The notes: generated by a model not told the origin, from the sequence alone. A DNA stretch of 64,000 nt from M0108 sp044228795 (GCA_044228795.1 JBGAUE010000008.1:95500-159499), one strand, 5' to 3'. Counted from the first letter of the stretch, positions 8,162 through 17,008 are shown. Program-made: numbers and translations.

Positions 8162-8956
8162 ATGTGCGAATTGATGGGACTCTGTTTCGACCGACCCATA
8201 TCGGCGGATTTTTCGATTCGGGCCTTCTCGCTCCGTGATCAGGAAAACGCGGATGGTTGGGGCCTGGCCTGGTATCCGGATCAATCGGTAGCGATCGTCA
8301 AGGAACCCTTGAGTTGGAGAAAGAGCGACTACTCGCGCTTTTTGGAAAAATACGAAGGCTTGCAGGCTCGGATCTACATTGCCCATGTGCGGCATAAAAC
8401 GGTTGGGGGTCCGGTGACTCACGCTGATACCCATCCTTTTTGTCGCGAGTTGGCCGGAAACGAATACTGCTTTGCCCACAATGGTACCATCCATGGTTTT
8501 CCATCCTTGACGCTTGGCATGTTTCGCCCCCTGGGTGGCACGGATTCGGAACACGTCTTCTGTTATCTGATGGCCGTCCTCGCCGAGCGCGACAAACCGC
8601 TCAGCGAGCTATCAGACTGGCGTTGGCTGCATAGGACGCTGGCGGAACTTAATCAGTTTGGGAAGCTCAACTGTCTCTTTTCCGATGGTAAGCGCTTGCT
8701 TGGTTATCGGGATTTCCATGGCTGGAAGGGGTTGTCGCTTCGCAAGCTGCGGTTTCACCCGCAAGATGAACGCGCCTTTTCCGACGCTTCGATGGAAGTG
8801 ACTATCTGTTGCGAGGAAGACAACCAGGGCTATGTGATCGCGACCTTCCCGCTCAGCGCAACCGGGTGGCACCCACTCGCTCCCGGTAATCTCGTGGTAT
8901 TGGATGGCGGAAGCCTGAGATTCTCCGAAGTGATCAGCCCTCAAGCGGATCAATAA
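8162..8956 (+). CDS. YafJ-like class II glutamine amidotransferase
   Basis: This 264-residue stand-alone Ntn-type glutamine amidotransferase has the catalytic cysteine at residue 2 after Met removal (MCELMGL). The ENADGWGLAWY segment (near 28-38), the IAHVRHKTVGGP loop and CFAHNGTIHGF fit the glutaminase fold of YafJ/EgtC-like proteins. These release ammonia from glutamine or hydrolyse gamma-glutamyl bonds; EgtC removes glutamate from a gamma-glutamyl intermediate in ergothioneine synthesis. It sits 13 bases after the YbdK-like ligase, with a GAGTGAGG ribosome-binding site in the gap. The two may work together on a gamma-glutamyl metabolite. That link is inference from neighbourhood. The lower GC matches its partner. 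Confidence 0.85.
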   Translation: MCELMGLCFDRPISADFSIRAFSLRDQENADGWGLAWYPDQSVAIVKEPLSWRKSDYSRFLEKYEGLQARIYIAHVRHKTVGGPVTHADTHPFCRELAGNEYCFAHNGTIHGFPSLTLGMFRPLGGTDSEHVFCYLMAVLAERDKPLSELSDWRWLHRTLAELNQFGKLNCLFSDGKRLLGYRDFHGWKGLSLRKLRFHPQDERAFSDASMEVTICCEEDNQGYVIATFPLSATGWHPLAPGNLVVLDGGSLRFSEVISPQADQ

Positions 8957-9012
8957 CCCTGAACGCAAAGTCTGGATGATCAGCCCATCCGGGCTCGAAT
9001 TGCCACCAGCCC

Positions 9013-9032
9013 CTCGCCCGTGAACGGGTGAG
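9013..9032. terminator. Hairpin between convergent yafJ-like gene and gshA
   Basis: CTCGCCCG and CGGGTGAG form an 8-bp stem (one G-T pair) around a TGAA tetraloop. It lies between two convergent stop codons and has no T-run, so it is probably a bidirectional 3'-end structure rather than a canonical terminator. Confidence 0.4.
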
Positions 9033-9034
9033 CT

Positions 9035-10612
9035 TTAGGTCCCGGCCAGATAGCGGGCGAGGAAGTCATCGAAGTCCAACTCGTCGGCGGCCTCGAGTTC
9101 GGCCTGGCGGCGGAGTGAATCTGCGTTGAGTGCCTGAAAGAGGGCCAGGCGCTCGGCGGGCAAGGGCCGGGCCAGGTAAGTTTGGCGATGTGCCTGGGAC
9201 CAGCGCTGAGCAAGATCGAAGAAACTCTCGCCGCGCTCTCGCATTTCGGCGAGCATGCGGGCGGAAGGGGTCAGGTCCGGATCCAGGACCTTGGCGCGCT
9301 GGCGCTGGAGACTTGCGCCGCATGGGCCCTGGGAACCACCATCAATCAAGTCGGCAATAGCGGTCATGGCGTTGAGCAACTCCAGGGCCCAGTCGCGCAA
9401 GGCGAGGGTCTGACCAGTCCGTTCCAGCCGCAGACCCGGTTCGCGACCACGGTGAGCGGTCAACACCAGATTGTCGTCGATGGCCCGACGCTCGCTAGCA
9501 TCGATGCGAGGACTATCGGCGAGCAGACAGAAGCGGATGAAGGCATCCATGAAGTGCAGCTGCTCCGCTGCAACACCGGCGGGCTCGAAGGCGTTTACGT
9601 CGAAAGAACGCACCTCGACATATCGCACGCCACGTCGGCGCAGGGCCTGGGTGGGCTTTTCCATCCCCTCCAGCAAGGGCTTGGGGCGCACCGAGCTGTA
9701 GTACTCGTTCTCGATCTGGAGAATATTGGCGTTAAGTTGCCGGTAGCGACCATCAACCTTGACGCCGATGGCCTCGTAATGGGGACAGGGGGTCTCGATG
9801 GCCCAGGACAAGCTACGGATATAGGCATCCAGGCTATCGTAATTGGCCTTCATGCCCGTCCCTTCCTCCTGGCGGTTCTGGTAGCCGATATCACCCAGAC
9901 GTAGGGAGGTCGCGTGGGGATAATGAAGGGTGGAGGGGTCGAAAGGGACCAGGTTGGTCTCGGCGCCTTGGATGAAGGTTTTGCAGACGGCGGGCGAGGC
10001 GCCGAACAGGTAGGGGATGAGCCAGCCAAAACGCTGGATGTTACGCACCAGACCCATATAGGACTCGGAGCGGAAATCGACGAGTTCTCCGGTCCCGCCT
10101 ATCAGGTCCTGATAGGCGGCCCAAAAATCGTCGATGAAGGAACAGTTGTAATGAACCCCGGCGATGACCTGCATAGTGCGGCCATAACGGTAACCCAGAC
10201 CGCGCCGATAGATCGTCTTCATCTGGGAGGCGTTGGAGCTGCCATAGCGCGCCAAGGGGATGCAATCAGCGCCCTCCAGGACGCAGGGCATGCTAGCGGC
10301 CCACAGGATCTCCTGCTCCAGATGGGCCTGGATAAAGGTATGAAGATCGTCCAGAAAACCCAGCACCTCGGCCTTATCCGCCAGGGCCGGGGTGATGAGT
10401 TCGAGTAGGGCCTCGGAGAAATCCGTGGTGATATAGGGGTGTGTCAGGGCCGAGCCAAAGACCAGCGGATGAGGCTTGGCAGAGATGGTGCCGGTAGGGG
10501 AGACCCGCAGGGCCTCCTTCTCCAGGCCGACGAGGCCAGCGCGAAACAAACCGGAAAGACCGGTCCGATCGATAGCCGCCATCCGGGCCTGGTAACCCAG
10601 GGAGTCACCCAT
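9035..10612 (-). CDS. gshA: Glutamate-cysteine ligase (type 1)
   Basis: This 525-residue enzyme catalyses the first step of glutathione synthesis, ATP-dependent joining of L-glutamate and L-cysteine, in the cytoplasm. Its length matches E. coli GshA (518). Characteristic segments are GLVGLEKEALRV near residue 28, PYITTDFSEALLELITP near 60, the VIAGVHYNCSF strand near 148, MGLVRNIQRFGWLIPYLFGASPA near 185, and RRRGVRYVEVRSFDVNAFEPAG near 330. The start at 10612 has GGTGAG upstream; an internal ATG at 10582 is less well placed. It is convergent with the YbdK/YafJ pair and lies 77 bases downstream of prc on the same strand. No gshB is in the window. Confidence 0.95.
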   Translation of the reverse strand: MGDSLGYQARMAAIDRTGLSGLFRAGLVGLEKEALRVSPTGTISAKPHPLVFGSALTHPYITTDFSEALLELITPALADKAEVLGFLDDLHTFIQAHLEQEILWAASMPCVLEGADCIPLARYGSSNASQMKTIYRRGLGYRYGRTMQVIAGVHYNCSFIDDFWAAYQDLIGGTGELVDFRSESYMGLVRNIQRFGWLIPYLFGASPAVCKTFIQGAETNLVPFDPSTLHYPHATSLRLGDIGYQNRQEEGTGMKANYDSLDAYIRSLSWAIETPCPHYEAIGVKVDGRYRQLNANILQIENEYYSSVRPKPLLEGMEKPTQALRRRGVRYVEVRSFDVNAFEPAGVAAEQLHFMDAFIRFCLLADSPRIDASERRAIDDNLVLTAHRGREPGLRLERTGQTLALRDWALELLNAMTAIADLIDGGSQGPCGASLQRQRAKVLDPDLTPSARMLAEMRERGESFFDLAQRWSQAHRQTYLARPLPAERLALFQALNADSLRRQAELEAADELDFDDFLARYLAGT

Positions 10613-10689
10613 TCAGGACTCACCAAAGTCAAGGACACTTTCCAGGACTTGAGGTGCCCTTCCTGTAGCTGGTTCAGGTACCCGGACCA

Positions 10690-12795
10690 TCAATCGCGGT
10701 TGGCCTCCCGGACCCGGAAGGTATCGGCCCGCACGACATCCGCCAGGATATTGGCGGCCTCCCGAATCTGAATCCGCTCGACGATCTTTTGCTGAGCCTC
10801 CATCACCTCTTCATCGACATCCTCCGCATCCTCGTCGATGGGGGTTACGCCCTGGGCCCGGAGAAATTCGTCTCGCTGGTGTTTCAGGATTTTCTCCCTG
10901 CGGTCGGCCTGAACCCGACGGTCGGATTCCTTGAGAGATACCGTCTCCTCTTCATCGAGTTCGCGCAGGACCCGCTCGCGGTCTGTGAGCATACGAAATC
11001 CGGGATCGGCGGCAATCCGCTTGTTGGAAGCCTCGCTAAAGGCCCCCAGGTCGCCGAGCTTGGTCTTGGTAAACTTGGCCGGCTGGATGGTGCTCCAGGG
11101 CAAGGCATTATCCAGGGAACGCTCGCCATGCTCCGCGCCCTTGGGAGCGGTGGGAAACTTGATGTCCGGCTCCACACCGCGTAATTGGGTGCTACCGCCA
11201 TTGATGCGATAAAACTCGGCCATGGTCAGACGCAGGCGCCCCAAGTCCTCGCCATTGCCAGGGACGTAGCGATTGAGGTCGATCAGGGTCTGCACCGTGC
11301 CCTTGCCGAAGGTCGGCTCTCCAATGATGATGGCACGCCCGTAATCCTGCATGGCGGCGGAAAAGATCTCCGACGCGGAGGCGCTATTGCGATCGACCAG
11401 GACCGCCAGAGGCCCGCTATAGACGGCCCCGGCGGCGACGTCATTCTCGACCTCCACCTTGCCAAAGGAGTCCTTGACCTGCACCACCGGACCCTTATCG
11501 ATAAAGAGACCCGTGAGGTCCGTCGCCTCCGTCAAGGAGCCACCGCCATTGCCGCGCAGGTCAACCACAATACCATCTACGCCTTTACGTTTGAGGTCTT
11601 CGAGCAGATTCTGTACATCGCGGGTGGTACTGCGGAAATCCTTGTTGCCCTCGGACTCGGCGCGAAAATCGCGGTAAAAGCCGGGCACCTCCAATACCCC
11701 GATGCGCAGCCCCCGCGCCTCGGGCAGGTCATCCAACAGATAGGCCTTGGCAGCCTGATCCTCCAGCTTGATCTCGTTGCGTACCAGGGAGACGGTGCGG
11801 GTGACCGCATCGGTACCGGCCGACTTGGGCAGAATCTGCAAACGCACCACCGAGTCCTTGGGCCCCCGAATCTTGTCCACCACATCCTGGAGTCGCCAGC
11901 CGACCACATCCACCATATCGCCATCTGCGCCCTGGGCCACGCCGACGATCCGGTCACCGCCATGAATGAGGCCGGACTGCCGCGCCGGGCCGCCCGGAAT
12001 GGTGCGCTGGACCTCGGTGTAATCCGCATCCCCTTTGAGCACGGCGCCGATACCCTCCAGTGACAGCCTCATGCTGATGTCGAAGTTTTCCGCAGTACTC
12101 GGAGACATGAAGCTGGTATGGGGTTCCAGCGTTTCGATATAGGCATTGACGAAGGTTTGATAGACGTCCTCGCTATCGAACTGCCGTACCCGGCGCGCCA
12201 GGCCCTCGTAACGCTCGCCCAGCAGCTTGCGGATCTCGGTATCGTTCTTTTTGGCCAACTTGAGGGCCAGCCAATCATTTTTGACGCGCTGGCGCCACAC
12301 CTCGTTCAGGTCGTCAGAGGTAGCCACCCATTCCGCCTTGGCGCGATCGAAGCGATAGCGTTCCTCCTTGTCAAAGGTAAAGCCTTTATCAAGGAGTCCC
12401 ATCGCATAAGCGACCCGGTCTTCAACGCTCTTGCGATAAACACGGAACACCTCGAAGCCCAGATCGACCTTGCCGCGCTTGAGATCATCATCCAGATGCT
12501 TGGCTTCCCGCTTGAAGCGGTCCACTTCCGGCCGCGTGAAAAAGGAGCGGTTGGGGTCCAGGGACTTGAGGTAGGCGACCATGATCCGATCAGCGAAGGC
12601 GTCATCCAAATTAACCTTGCGGTAATGGAAACGCTCAATGACCTTGTTGATGACCTGGGTCGTCTTTTCCTGTCGGGACTTGGGTTGCAAATCCCCAATC
12701 GCCACGTCCTGGGACTTGGCACCCGCACAGCCACTGGCCAACACCAGCAGGGTTGACAGGAAGAGATGGGTAAAGGGACGACGGGGCATTTTCAT
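10690..12795 (-). CDS. prc: Tail-specific periplasmic carboxy-terminal protease Prc/Tsp
   Basis: This 701-residue S41-family protease degrades periplasmic proteins from their C-termini and trims penicillin-binding and lytic proteins in E. coli (Prc has 682 residues). A signal sequence (LFLSTLLVLASGC) is followed by an N-terminal helical domain, a PDZ domain (around SLEGIGAVLKGDADYTEV), the catalytic core and a C-terminal extension. The catalytic serine is in DRNSASASEIFSAA and the lysine in GEPTFGKGTVQ. The substrate-cradle motif VDLRGNGGGSL is also present. The cysteine after LASG could be a lipidation site, but the residue at -3 is alanine, so this is uncertain. ATG 12795 was preferred to a TTG at 12822 because it begins the signal peptide. 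Its nearest upstream neighbour on the same strand is def. Confidence 0.93.
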   Translation of the reverse strand: MKMPRRPFTHLFLSTLLVLASGCAGAKSQDVAIGDLQPKSRQEKTTQVINKVIERFHYRKVNLDDAFADRIMVAYLKSLDPNRSFFTRPEVDRFKREAKHLDDDLKRGKVDLGFEVFRVYRKSVEDRVAYAMGLLDKGFTFDKEERYRFDRAKAEWVATSDDLNEVWRQRVKNDWLALKLAKKNDTEIRKLLGERYEGLARRVRQFDSEDVYQTFVNAYIETLEPHTSFMSPSTAENFDISMRLSLEGIGAVLKGDADYTEVQRTIPGGPARQSGLIHGGDRIVGVAQGADGDMVDVVGWRLQDVVDKIRGPKDSVVRLQILPKSAGTDAVTRTVSLVRNEIKLEDQAAKAYLLDDLPEARGLRIGVLEVPGFYRDFRAESEGNKDFRSTTRDVQNLLEDLKRKGVDGIVVDLRGNGGGSLTEATDLTGLFIDKGPVVQVKDSFGKVEVENDVAAGAVYSGPLAVLVDRNSASASEIFSAAMQDYGRAIIIGEPTFGKGTVQTLIDLNRYVPGNGEDLGRLRLTMAEFYRINGGSTQLRGVEPDIKFPTAPKGAEHGERSLDNALPWSTIQPAKFTKTKLGDLGAFSEASNKRIAADPGFRMLTDRERVLRELDEEETVSLKESDRRVQADRREKILKHQRDEFLRAQGVTPIDEDAEDVDEEVMEAQQKIVERIQIREAANILADVVRADTFRVREANRD

Positions 12796-12886
12796 GCGCG
12801 AGCACTCTCGAAGTGATTCCAATTAGATAACTCAGACAGGTTGGGAGGGCCAGGGTTCGGCCAGTTCAAACATCATCCTTACGCCT

Positions 12887-13405
12887 TCAGGCTGGCTGCC
12901 CGCCCTGGCGATAGACCTTGCGACGGAAGAGGTCGGTACGGCGACTGACGACCCGATCAACAAAGAGGGTACCGTCGAGGTGGTCCATCTCGTGTTGGAC
13001 CGCGCGCGCCTCGTAACCCTCCATTTCGAACTCCAGGGGCAACCCTCGGGGGTCATGGGCCGACAGGCGAATCTTGCCGGCACGAATGACGTTGCCGGTG
13101 TAATCCGGCACGGACAGGCAACCCTCGCGGGCCATCTCGAAGCCTTCCCAATGGGTGATCTCGGGATTGACCAAGACCAGATAGCCATGGTTGGGTGTGT
13201 TCTTGCGACCGGAGACATCGACTATCACAATCCGCTTGAATACGTTGACCTGAGGCGCCGCGATGCCAACCGCGGCAGGCCCGGCCTGGCGCGTTTCCTC
13301 CAGATCCGCGATGAAGGCACGCAGTTCTTCATCGAAATGAACGACGTTTTCGGAAACCTGGCGCAACCGCTCGTCCGGTAGGGTGAGGATTTCGAGAACG
13401 GCCAT
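12887..13405 (-). CDS. def: Peptide deformylase
   Basis: This 172-residue metalloenzyme removes the N-formyl group from new polypeptides in the cytoplasm. All three motifs are visible: VGIAAPQ (46-52), EGCLS with the metal-ligand Cys96, and QHEMDH (137-142) with His138, Glu139 and His142. The first glycine of the usual GxGxAAxQ motif is alanine here. ATG 13405 is the only sensible start, since the frame upstream reads through the reverse of a neighbouring gene. It lies 2 bases after the gcvR-like gene and so belongs to the rluD-pgeF-gcvR-def gene string. Since def usually pairs with fmt, this may be a second deformylase copy; no fmt is present here. Confidence 0.93.
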   Translation of the reverse strand: MAVLEILTLPDERLRQVSENVVHFDEELRAFIADLEETRQAGPAAVGIAAPQVNVFKRIVIVDVSGRKNTPNHGYLVLVNPEITHWEGFEMAREGCLSVPDYTGNVIRAGKIRLSAHDPRGLPLEFEMEGYEARAVQHEMDHLDGTLFVDRVVSRRTDLFRRKVYRQGGQPA

Positions 13406-13407
13406 AA

Positions 13408-13929
13408 TTAACCGATCAGAGTCTCGACCGCCGAGATATCCACCGAAATGCCACCGGCTACCAGATCCGCCACCGCCGCCTGCAGGGCCTCCAGGGGGCT
13501 TTCGGAGTAACCCTGGATGTTCATCAGGTAGAAGGGGCGCTGAGGGTCGCCACCGACGTCCGACTCCAGTTCCAGGATATTGAAACCGGCCTGGGCCAGG
13601 GCGCCGGTCACATCGGCGACAATGCCCGCACGGTCCGCCCCCGCGACGCGCACCTGAACGTTGGGGACCAGGTGGCGGTGCAGGCCGCCATCCATGGGAT
13701 CGATGTGCAGGCACAGCCCCAGATCCGCCAGCACGGGTGCCAGGGCCTCACGCAGCCGATCCTCGCCACCTACGACCGAGGCCATCAGCATGATGGTGAA
13801 ATTGCCGCCCAAACGGATCATGGAGGCCTCGCCCAGACTGCCCCCCGCCTCAAAAATGGCTTGGGTGACCTGGGCCACGATGCCAGGCCGGTCTTCCCCC
13901 ACCAGAGTCAACATGTTCCATTCAGCCAA
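13408..13929 (-). CDS. GcvR-like protein with two ACT domains
   Basis: This 173-residue protein consists of two ACT domains (about residues 5-80 and 92-170). Both begin with the typical ACT opening: LVGEDRPGIVAQVTQAIFEAGG and VAGADRAGIVADVTGALAQAGF. The arrangement matches GcvR, the glycine-cleavage repressor accessory protein that binds GcvA in E. coli and has no DNA-binding domain of its own. ACT domains usually bind amino acids. The gene overlaps the end of pgeF by 8 bases and ends 2 bases before def, so it is co-transcribed with them. Neither gcvA nor the glycine cleavage genes are nearby. It may therefore be a general ACT regulator, and the exact partner is unknown. Confidence 0.8.
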   Translation of the reverse strand: MAEWNMLTLVGEDRPGIVAQVTQAIFEAGGSLGEASMIRLGGNFTIMLMASVVGGEDRLREALAPVLADLGLCLHIDPMDGGLHRHLVPNVQVRVAGADRAGIVADVTGALAQAGFNILELESDVGGDPQRPFYLMNIQGYSESPLEALQAAVADLVAGGISVDISAVETLIG

Positions 13930-14740
13930 GATTCACCTCGTCGCAGGCTTGGATTCGACCCGCATGGTACGTCGAAATGGACGGTGGGGGAAATCGGGAG
14001 CCCCTAGTCTCGGGCTCGATCCAGATGAGAGAGGCCATGCGCCCCGTAGCGCCATCCCGGCGATAGGAAAAGAAGCGCCTGGAATCCTCAAAGGTGCAGA
14101 AGTTGCCCCCCCAGACGCCATTGCAGCCGAGTCTGGCGAGCCTTTGGCGCGCCAGCAGTGGCAGATCCGCCAGCCACTTAGCCTGGCCCTGAGGAATGAA
14201 GGCGACCTCCGCCTGCGGATCCCGCGCCACAAACCCTTCCCGCACCTCGGCCCCGACCTCGAAGGCCCCTGGCCCGATGGCGGGACCTAACCAGGCCAGC
14301 AGGGACTCGGGGGGGGTCGCAAGACGCGCCACGGCCGCCTCGATCACGCCCGCCAACAGGCCCCGCCAGCCGGCGTGGACAGCGGCAACCCGGGTGCCCG
14401 CACAATCAGAGAGCAGGATCGGCAGGCAGTCGGCGGTGAGAACGGCGCAGACCTGGCCAGGACGCCAGGCGATCCTGGCGTCGGCCTTACAATCAGCCAG
14501 GGGATCGTCAGCCGCCACCACCGCGCAACCATGGACCTGGCACAACCAGTGGGGCGGGGCGGGCAGGCCAAGCCCCAGGCGTAGCCGTTCCCGATTCTCG
14601 GCCACGCAAACGGGATCGTCGCCCACATGGTCGCCCAGATTGAGACCCGAGTAGGGACCCGAACTGGTACCGCCGCACCGGGTGGTGCTGATAGCGCGCA
14701 CCCAAGGCGGGGCGGGCCAATCGGCCTCAATCCAATCCAT
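13922..14740 (-). CDS. pgeF: YfiH/PgeF-type multicopper polyphenol oxidase-family enzyme (LACC1 family)
   Basis: This 272-residue member of the YfiH/LACC1 family shows the metal and active-site segments TTRCGGTSSGPYSGLNLG (near 19-36), WLCQVHGC (near 65), LTADCLPILL (near 101), AAVHAGWRGL (near 119) and NFCTFED, with histidine and cysteine in the expected places. Family members in E. coli proofread peptidoglycan by removing misincorporated serine from UDP-MurNAc; others cleave purine nucleosides. The position right after rluD is the same as in E. coli (rluD-yfiH). The gene overlaps rluD by 14 bases and the gcvR-like gene by 8, indicating translational coupling. The final 30 residues are unusually proline- and serine-rich and may be a lineage-specific tail. 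Confidence 0.9.
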   Translation of the reverse strand: MDWIEADWPAPPWVRAISTTRCGGTSSGPYSGLNLGDHVGDDPVCVAENRERLRLGLGLPAPPHWLCQVHGCAVVAADDPLADCKADARIAWRPGQVCAVLTADCLPILLSDCAGTRVAAVHAGWRGLLAGVIEAAVARLATPPESLLAWLGPAIGPGAFEVGAEVREGFVARDPQAEVAFIPQGQAKWLADLPLLARQRLARLGCNGVWGGNFCTFEDSRRFFSYRRDGATGRMASLIWIEPETRGSRFPPPSISTYHAGRIQACDEVNLG

Positions 14741-15710
14741 CCGCTTCCTCCCGTAGCAGGCTCACCATGGCCTGCATGTCCGCCGCCAGCGGAATCTCCC
14801 AGGCCACCTCTTCCCCCGTGCTCGGATGGGGAAGACCAAGACGTATGGCATGCAAAGCCTGACGCGGAAAGGCCCTCACCCCGGCCACCAGCCGGGCCGA
14901 GGCCCCCTTGGGCGGCCGGGGGCGACCGCCATAAACCGGATCGCCCAGGATGGGGTAATGGATGTAAGCCATGTGGACCCGGATCTGATGGGTTCGCCCG
15001 GTTTCCAGTCGCACCGCCAGCAAGGCATAGCCCCGAAAGGTTTCGAGGAGGCGGTAATGGGTAACCGCTGGCCGGCCACCCGGGATTACCGCCATCTGGG
15101 TGCGCTGGCGCGGATGCCGGCCCAGGGGCGCATCTATATGACCGCCACCCGTGGGGACACCCGTCACCAAGGCGCGATACTCCCGATGGACCCGGCGTTG
15201 CTGGAGCAGGTCCACCAGAAACTTGTGCGCCTGTAGGGTGCGGGCGACCACCAGCAAGCCACTGGTATCCTTGTCGAGCCGGTGAACCAGCCCCCCCCGG
15301 GGAACCTTGGCCAGTTCCGGGGCGTGATGAAGCAGGGCATTCTGGAGGGTGCCATCGGGATTACCGGCGGCCGGATGGACAACTAGCCCGGCGGGCTTGT
15401 TGATCACCAGGATAGCCTCGTCCTCGAAAACGATTTCCAAAGGCAGATCCTGGGGTTGGCAGGTATCGTCCGGCACCACCAGGGGTTCCAGCCATACCTC
15501 CTCACCACCCCAGACCTTGTCGCGCCGCCTGCAGGGTTGGCCATTGATGAGCACCCGCCCCCCGTCGATCCATTGTTGCAAGCGGCTGCGCGAGAACTCG
15601 GGTAGTAAGTCGGCCAGTGCCTGATCCAAGCGCTGGCCACCCAGATCGGCGCCCAGACGGTAGCCATGGGGGTTCTCGGCGGCGAGTCTCAATCGATCAC
15701 CCTCCGGCAA
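14727..15710 (-). CDS. rluD: 23S rRNA pseudouridine synthase RluD
   Basis: This 327-residue synthase modifies uridines in helix 69 of 23S rRNA (positions 1911/1915/1917 in E. coli) and supports late ribosome assembly. An S4 RNA-binding domain (about residues 22-80, GGQRLDQALADLLPEFSRSR) is followed by the RsuA/RluA catalytic domain. The catalytic aspartate is in HRLDKDTSGLLVVAR, and INKPAGLVVHP and QIRVHMAY are typical. The length matches E. coli RluD (326). It is the first gene of the rluD-pgeF-gcvR-def string and is divergent from bamD, an arrangement conserved in gammaproteobacteria. The initiating ATG at 15710 lies only about 60 bases from the bamD start, so their promoters overlap. Confidence 0.95.
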   Translation of the reverse strand: MPEGDRLRLAAENPHGYRLGADLGGQRLDQALADLLPEFSRSRLQQWIDGGRVLINGQPCRRRDKVWGGEEVWLEPLVVPDDTCQPQDLPLEIVFEDEAILVINKPAGLVVHPAAGNPDGTLQNALLHHAPELAKVPRGGLVHRLDKDTSGLLVVARTLQAHKFLVDLLQQRRVHREYRALVTGVPTGGGHIDAPLGRHPRQRTQMAVIPGGRPAVTHYRLLETFRGYALLAVRLETGRTHQIRVHMAYIHYPILGDPVYGGRPRPPKGASARLVAGVRAFPRQALHAIRLGLPHPSTGEEVAWEIPLAADMQAMVSLLREEADGLD

Positions 15711-15745
15711 TCAAGAAGCCGGCTCGCACCCATCCGCCCTTGGGT

Positions 15746-15751
15746 TATACT
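15746..15751 (+). promoter_or_regulatory. Candidate -10 box for bamD
   Basis: TATACT lies 24 bases before the bamD start at 15770, in the 59-base gap between the divergent rluD and bamD. No convincing -35 element is seen at 16-18 bases upstream, so only the -10 box is proposed. Confidence 0.35.
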
Positions 15752-15769
15752 GCGGCCGTTTTCGTCTGG

Positions 15770-16624
15770 ATGAATCATCGCATGTGTTACCGGATCAAAC
15801 CTTTCCTGACTACCCTTGCGCCCCTTTGGGCCCTGGCGCTCTTCCTGTCCGGCTGTTCCTGGTTTGGCAACCTGGAAGATACAACCAAGGACTGGAGCGC
15901 CTCGAAACTCTACTCCGAGGCCTCCGCGGAGTTGAACAGCGGCGGCTACGAGACGGCCATCGAATATTACGAGAAGTTGGAGGCCCGCTTCCCCTTTGGC
16001 CGTTACGCCATGCAGGCCCAACTTGACGTCTCTTATGCCTATTACAAGGCAGACAAGCCCGAGGAGGCCATCGCAGCGGCGGACCGCTTCATCAAGCTGT
16101 ACCCCCAGAGCCCCTACGTTGACTACGCCTACTATTTCAAAGGCATCGTCAACTATAACCGCAGCGTCGATTTTCTCGACCGCTACATCCCGACCGACCG
16201 TTCCCAGCGCGACCCCGGCTCGGCCCTTGATGCCTTCAACGACTTCGCGGAACTGGTGCGGCGCTTCCCGGACAGTAAATATACCCCTGACGCCCGCCAG
16301 CGCATGCTTTACCTGCGCGGCAACCTGGCCAGAAACGAGGTCAATATCGCGAAATTCTACGTCAAACAGGGCGCCTACCTGGCAGCGGTGGACCGTTGCA
16401 ACCAGGTCATCCAGCACTATCAGCGTACTGCCGCAGTGCGGGATGCCCTGGTCACCATGATTGATGCCTACAAGCGGCTAGGCAAGGAAGAACTCGCCAC
16501 CGACGCCCAGCGGGTGTTGGACCTCAACGACAAAGAGGGGAAATTCGTCTCCGACGACTTGCCCCCAGGGCAAGTCACCCTCACCCGGAAGATCTGGGAC
16601 TACCTGGAACTCGACAAGAATTGA
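15770..16624 (+). CDS. bamD: Outer-membrane assembly lipoprotein BamD (ComL/YfiO)
   Basis: This 284-residue lipoprotein is the essential BamD subunit of the beta-barrel assembly machine at the inner face of the outer membrane. The lipobox LSGC gives lipidated Cys29, counted from the ATG at 15770 (a second ATG at 15782 is also possible). The mature part carries five tetratricopeptide-like repeats. The first includes SKLYSEASAELNSGGYETAIEYYEKLEARFPFG, and the YADKPEEAI-like (YKADKPEEAIAAADRFIKLYP) and YYFKGIVNY segments are family hallmarks. Length is slightly above E. coli BamD (245) because of the C-terminus. It is divergent from rluD and convergent with glnB, with a shared hairpin at the 3' end. 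Confidence 0.95.
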   Translation: MNHRMCYRIKPFLTTLAPLWALALFLSGCSWFGNLEDTTKDWSASKLYSEASAELNSGGYETAIEYYEKLEARFPFGRYAMQAQLDVSYAYYKADKPEEAIAAADRFIKLYPQSPYVDYAYYFKGIVNYNRSVDFLDRYIPTDRSQRDPGSALDAFNDFAELVRRFPDSKYTPDARQRMLYLRGNLARNEVNIAKFYVKQGAYLAAVDRCNQVIQHYQRTAAVRDALVTMIDAYKRLGKEELATDAQRVLDLNDKEGKFVSDDLPPGQVTLTRKIWDYLELDKN

Positions 16625-16626
16625 TA

Positions 16627-16670
16627 AAGGGGATTAAGGCCGGAGGGTATGCTTCCCGGCCCATCCCCTT
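16627..16670. terminator. Bidirectional hairpin between bamD and glnB
   Basis: AAGGGGAT (16627-16634) pairs with ATCCCCTT (16663-16670), and an inner GGCCGG/CCGGCC stem extends it. It spans the whole gap between convergent bamD and glnB and touches the glnB stop. There is no long T-run, so termination may depend on Rho or be inefficient. Confidence 0.5.
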
Positions 16671-17008
16671 CAGACCGCCGCTTCGTCTTCCTCACCCGTG
16701 CGGATACGTACCACGCGGGTCACTTCGCTGACAAAAATCTTGCCGTCCCCAATCTTGCCAGTCCGGGCGGCGGTGGTGATGGCCTCGACGCAGGTATCGA
16801 CCAACTCATCGGTCAGGACGATTTCGATCTTAACTTTCGGCAGAAAATCGACCACATACTCCGCCCCACGGTAGAGCTCGGTATGACCCTTCTGCCGACC
16901 AAACCCCTTGACCTCGATGGCGGTCATGCCGGTGATGCCGGCCGACGACAAGGCCTCGCGGACGTCATCCAGCTTGAACGGCTTGATTATGGCCTCGATC
17001 TTCTTCAT
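16670..17008 (-). CDS. glnB: Nitrogen regulatory protein P-II
   Basis: This 112-residue PII signal-transduction protein forms trimers that sense 2-oxoglutarate, ATP/ADP and glutamine (through uridylylation), and control glutamine synthetase adenylylation and NtrB. The T-loop is intact, with the uridylylation site Tyr51 in RGAEYVVDF. The family opening MKKIEAIIKPFKLDDVREAL and the B-loop ARTGKIGDGKIFV are present. AGGAGA sits 8 bases before the start. The upstream gap of 96 bases to nadE contains a TATACT box (minus strand, 17054-17059). Pairing of a PII gene with glutamine-dependent nadE makes metabolic sense. GlnB and GlnK cannot be separated by sequence alone, but the absence of amtB next door favours GlnB. 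Confidence 0.93.
   Translation of the reverse strand: MKKIEAIIKPFKLDDVREALSSAGITGMTAIEVKGFGRQKGHTELYRGAEYVVDFLPKVKIEIVLTDELVDTCVEAITTAARTGKIGDGKIFVSEVTRVVRIRTGEEDEAAV

Noticed and set aside
11185..12063. 292-codon plus-strand open frame opposite prc
   Set aside because: It overlaps the protease core on the other strand and its translation shows no recognisable motif.
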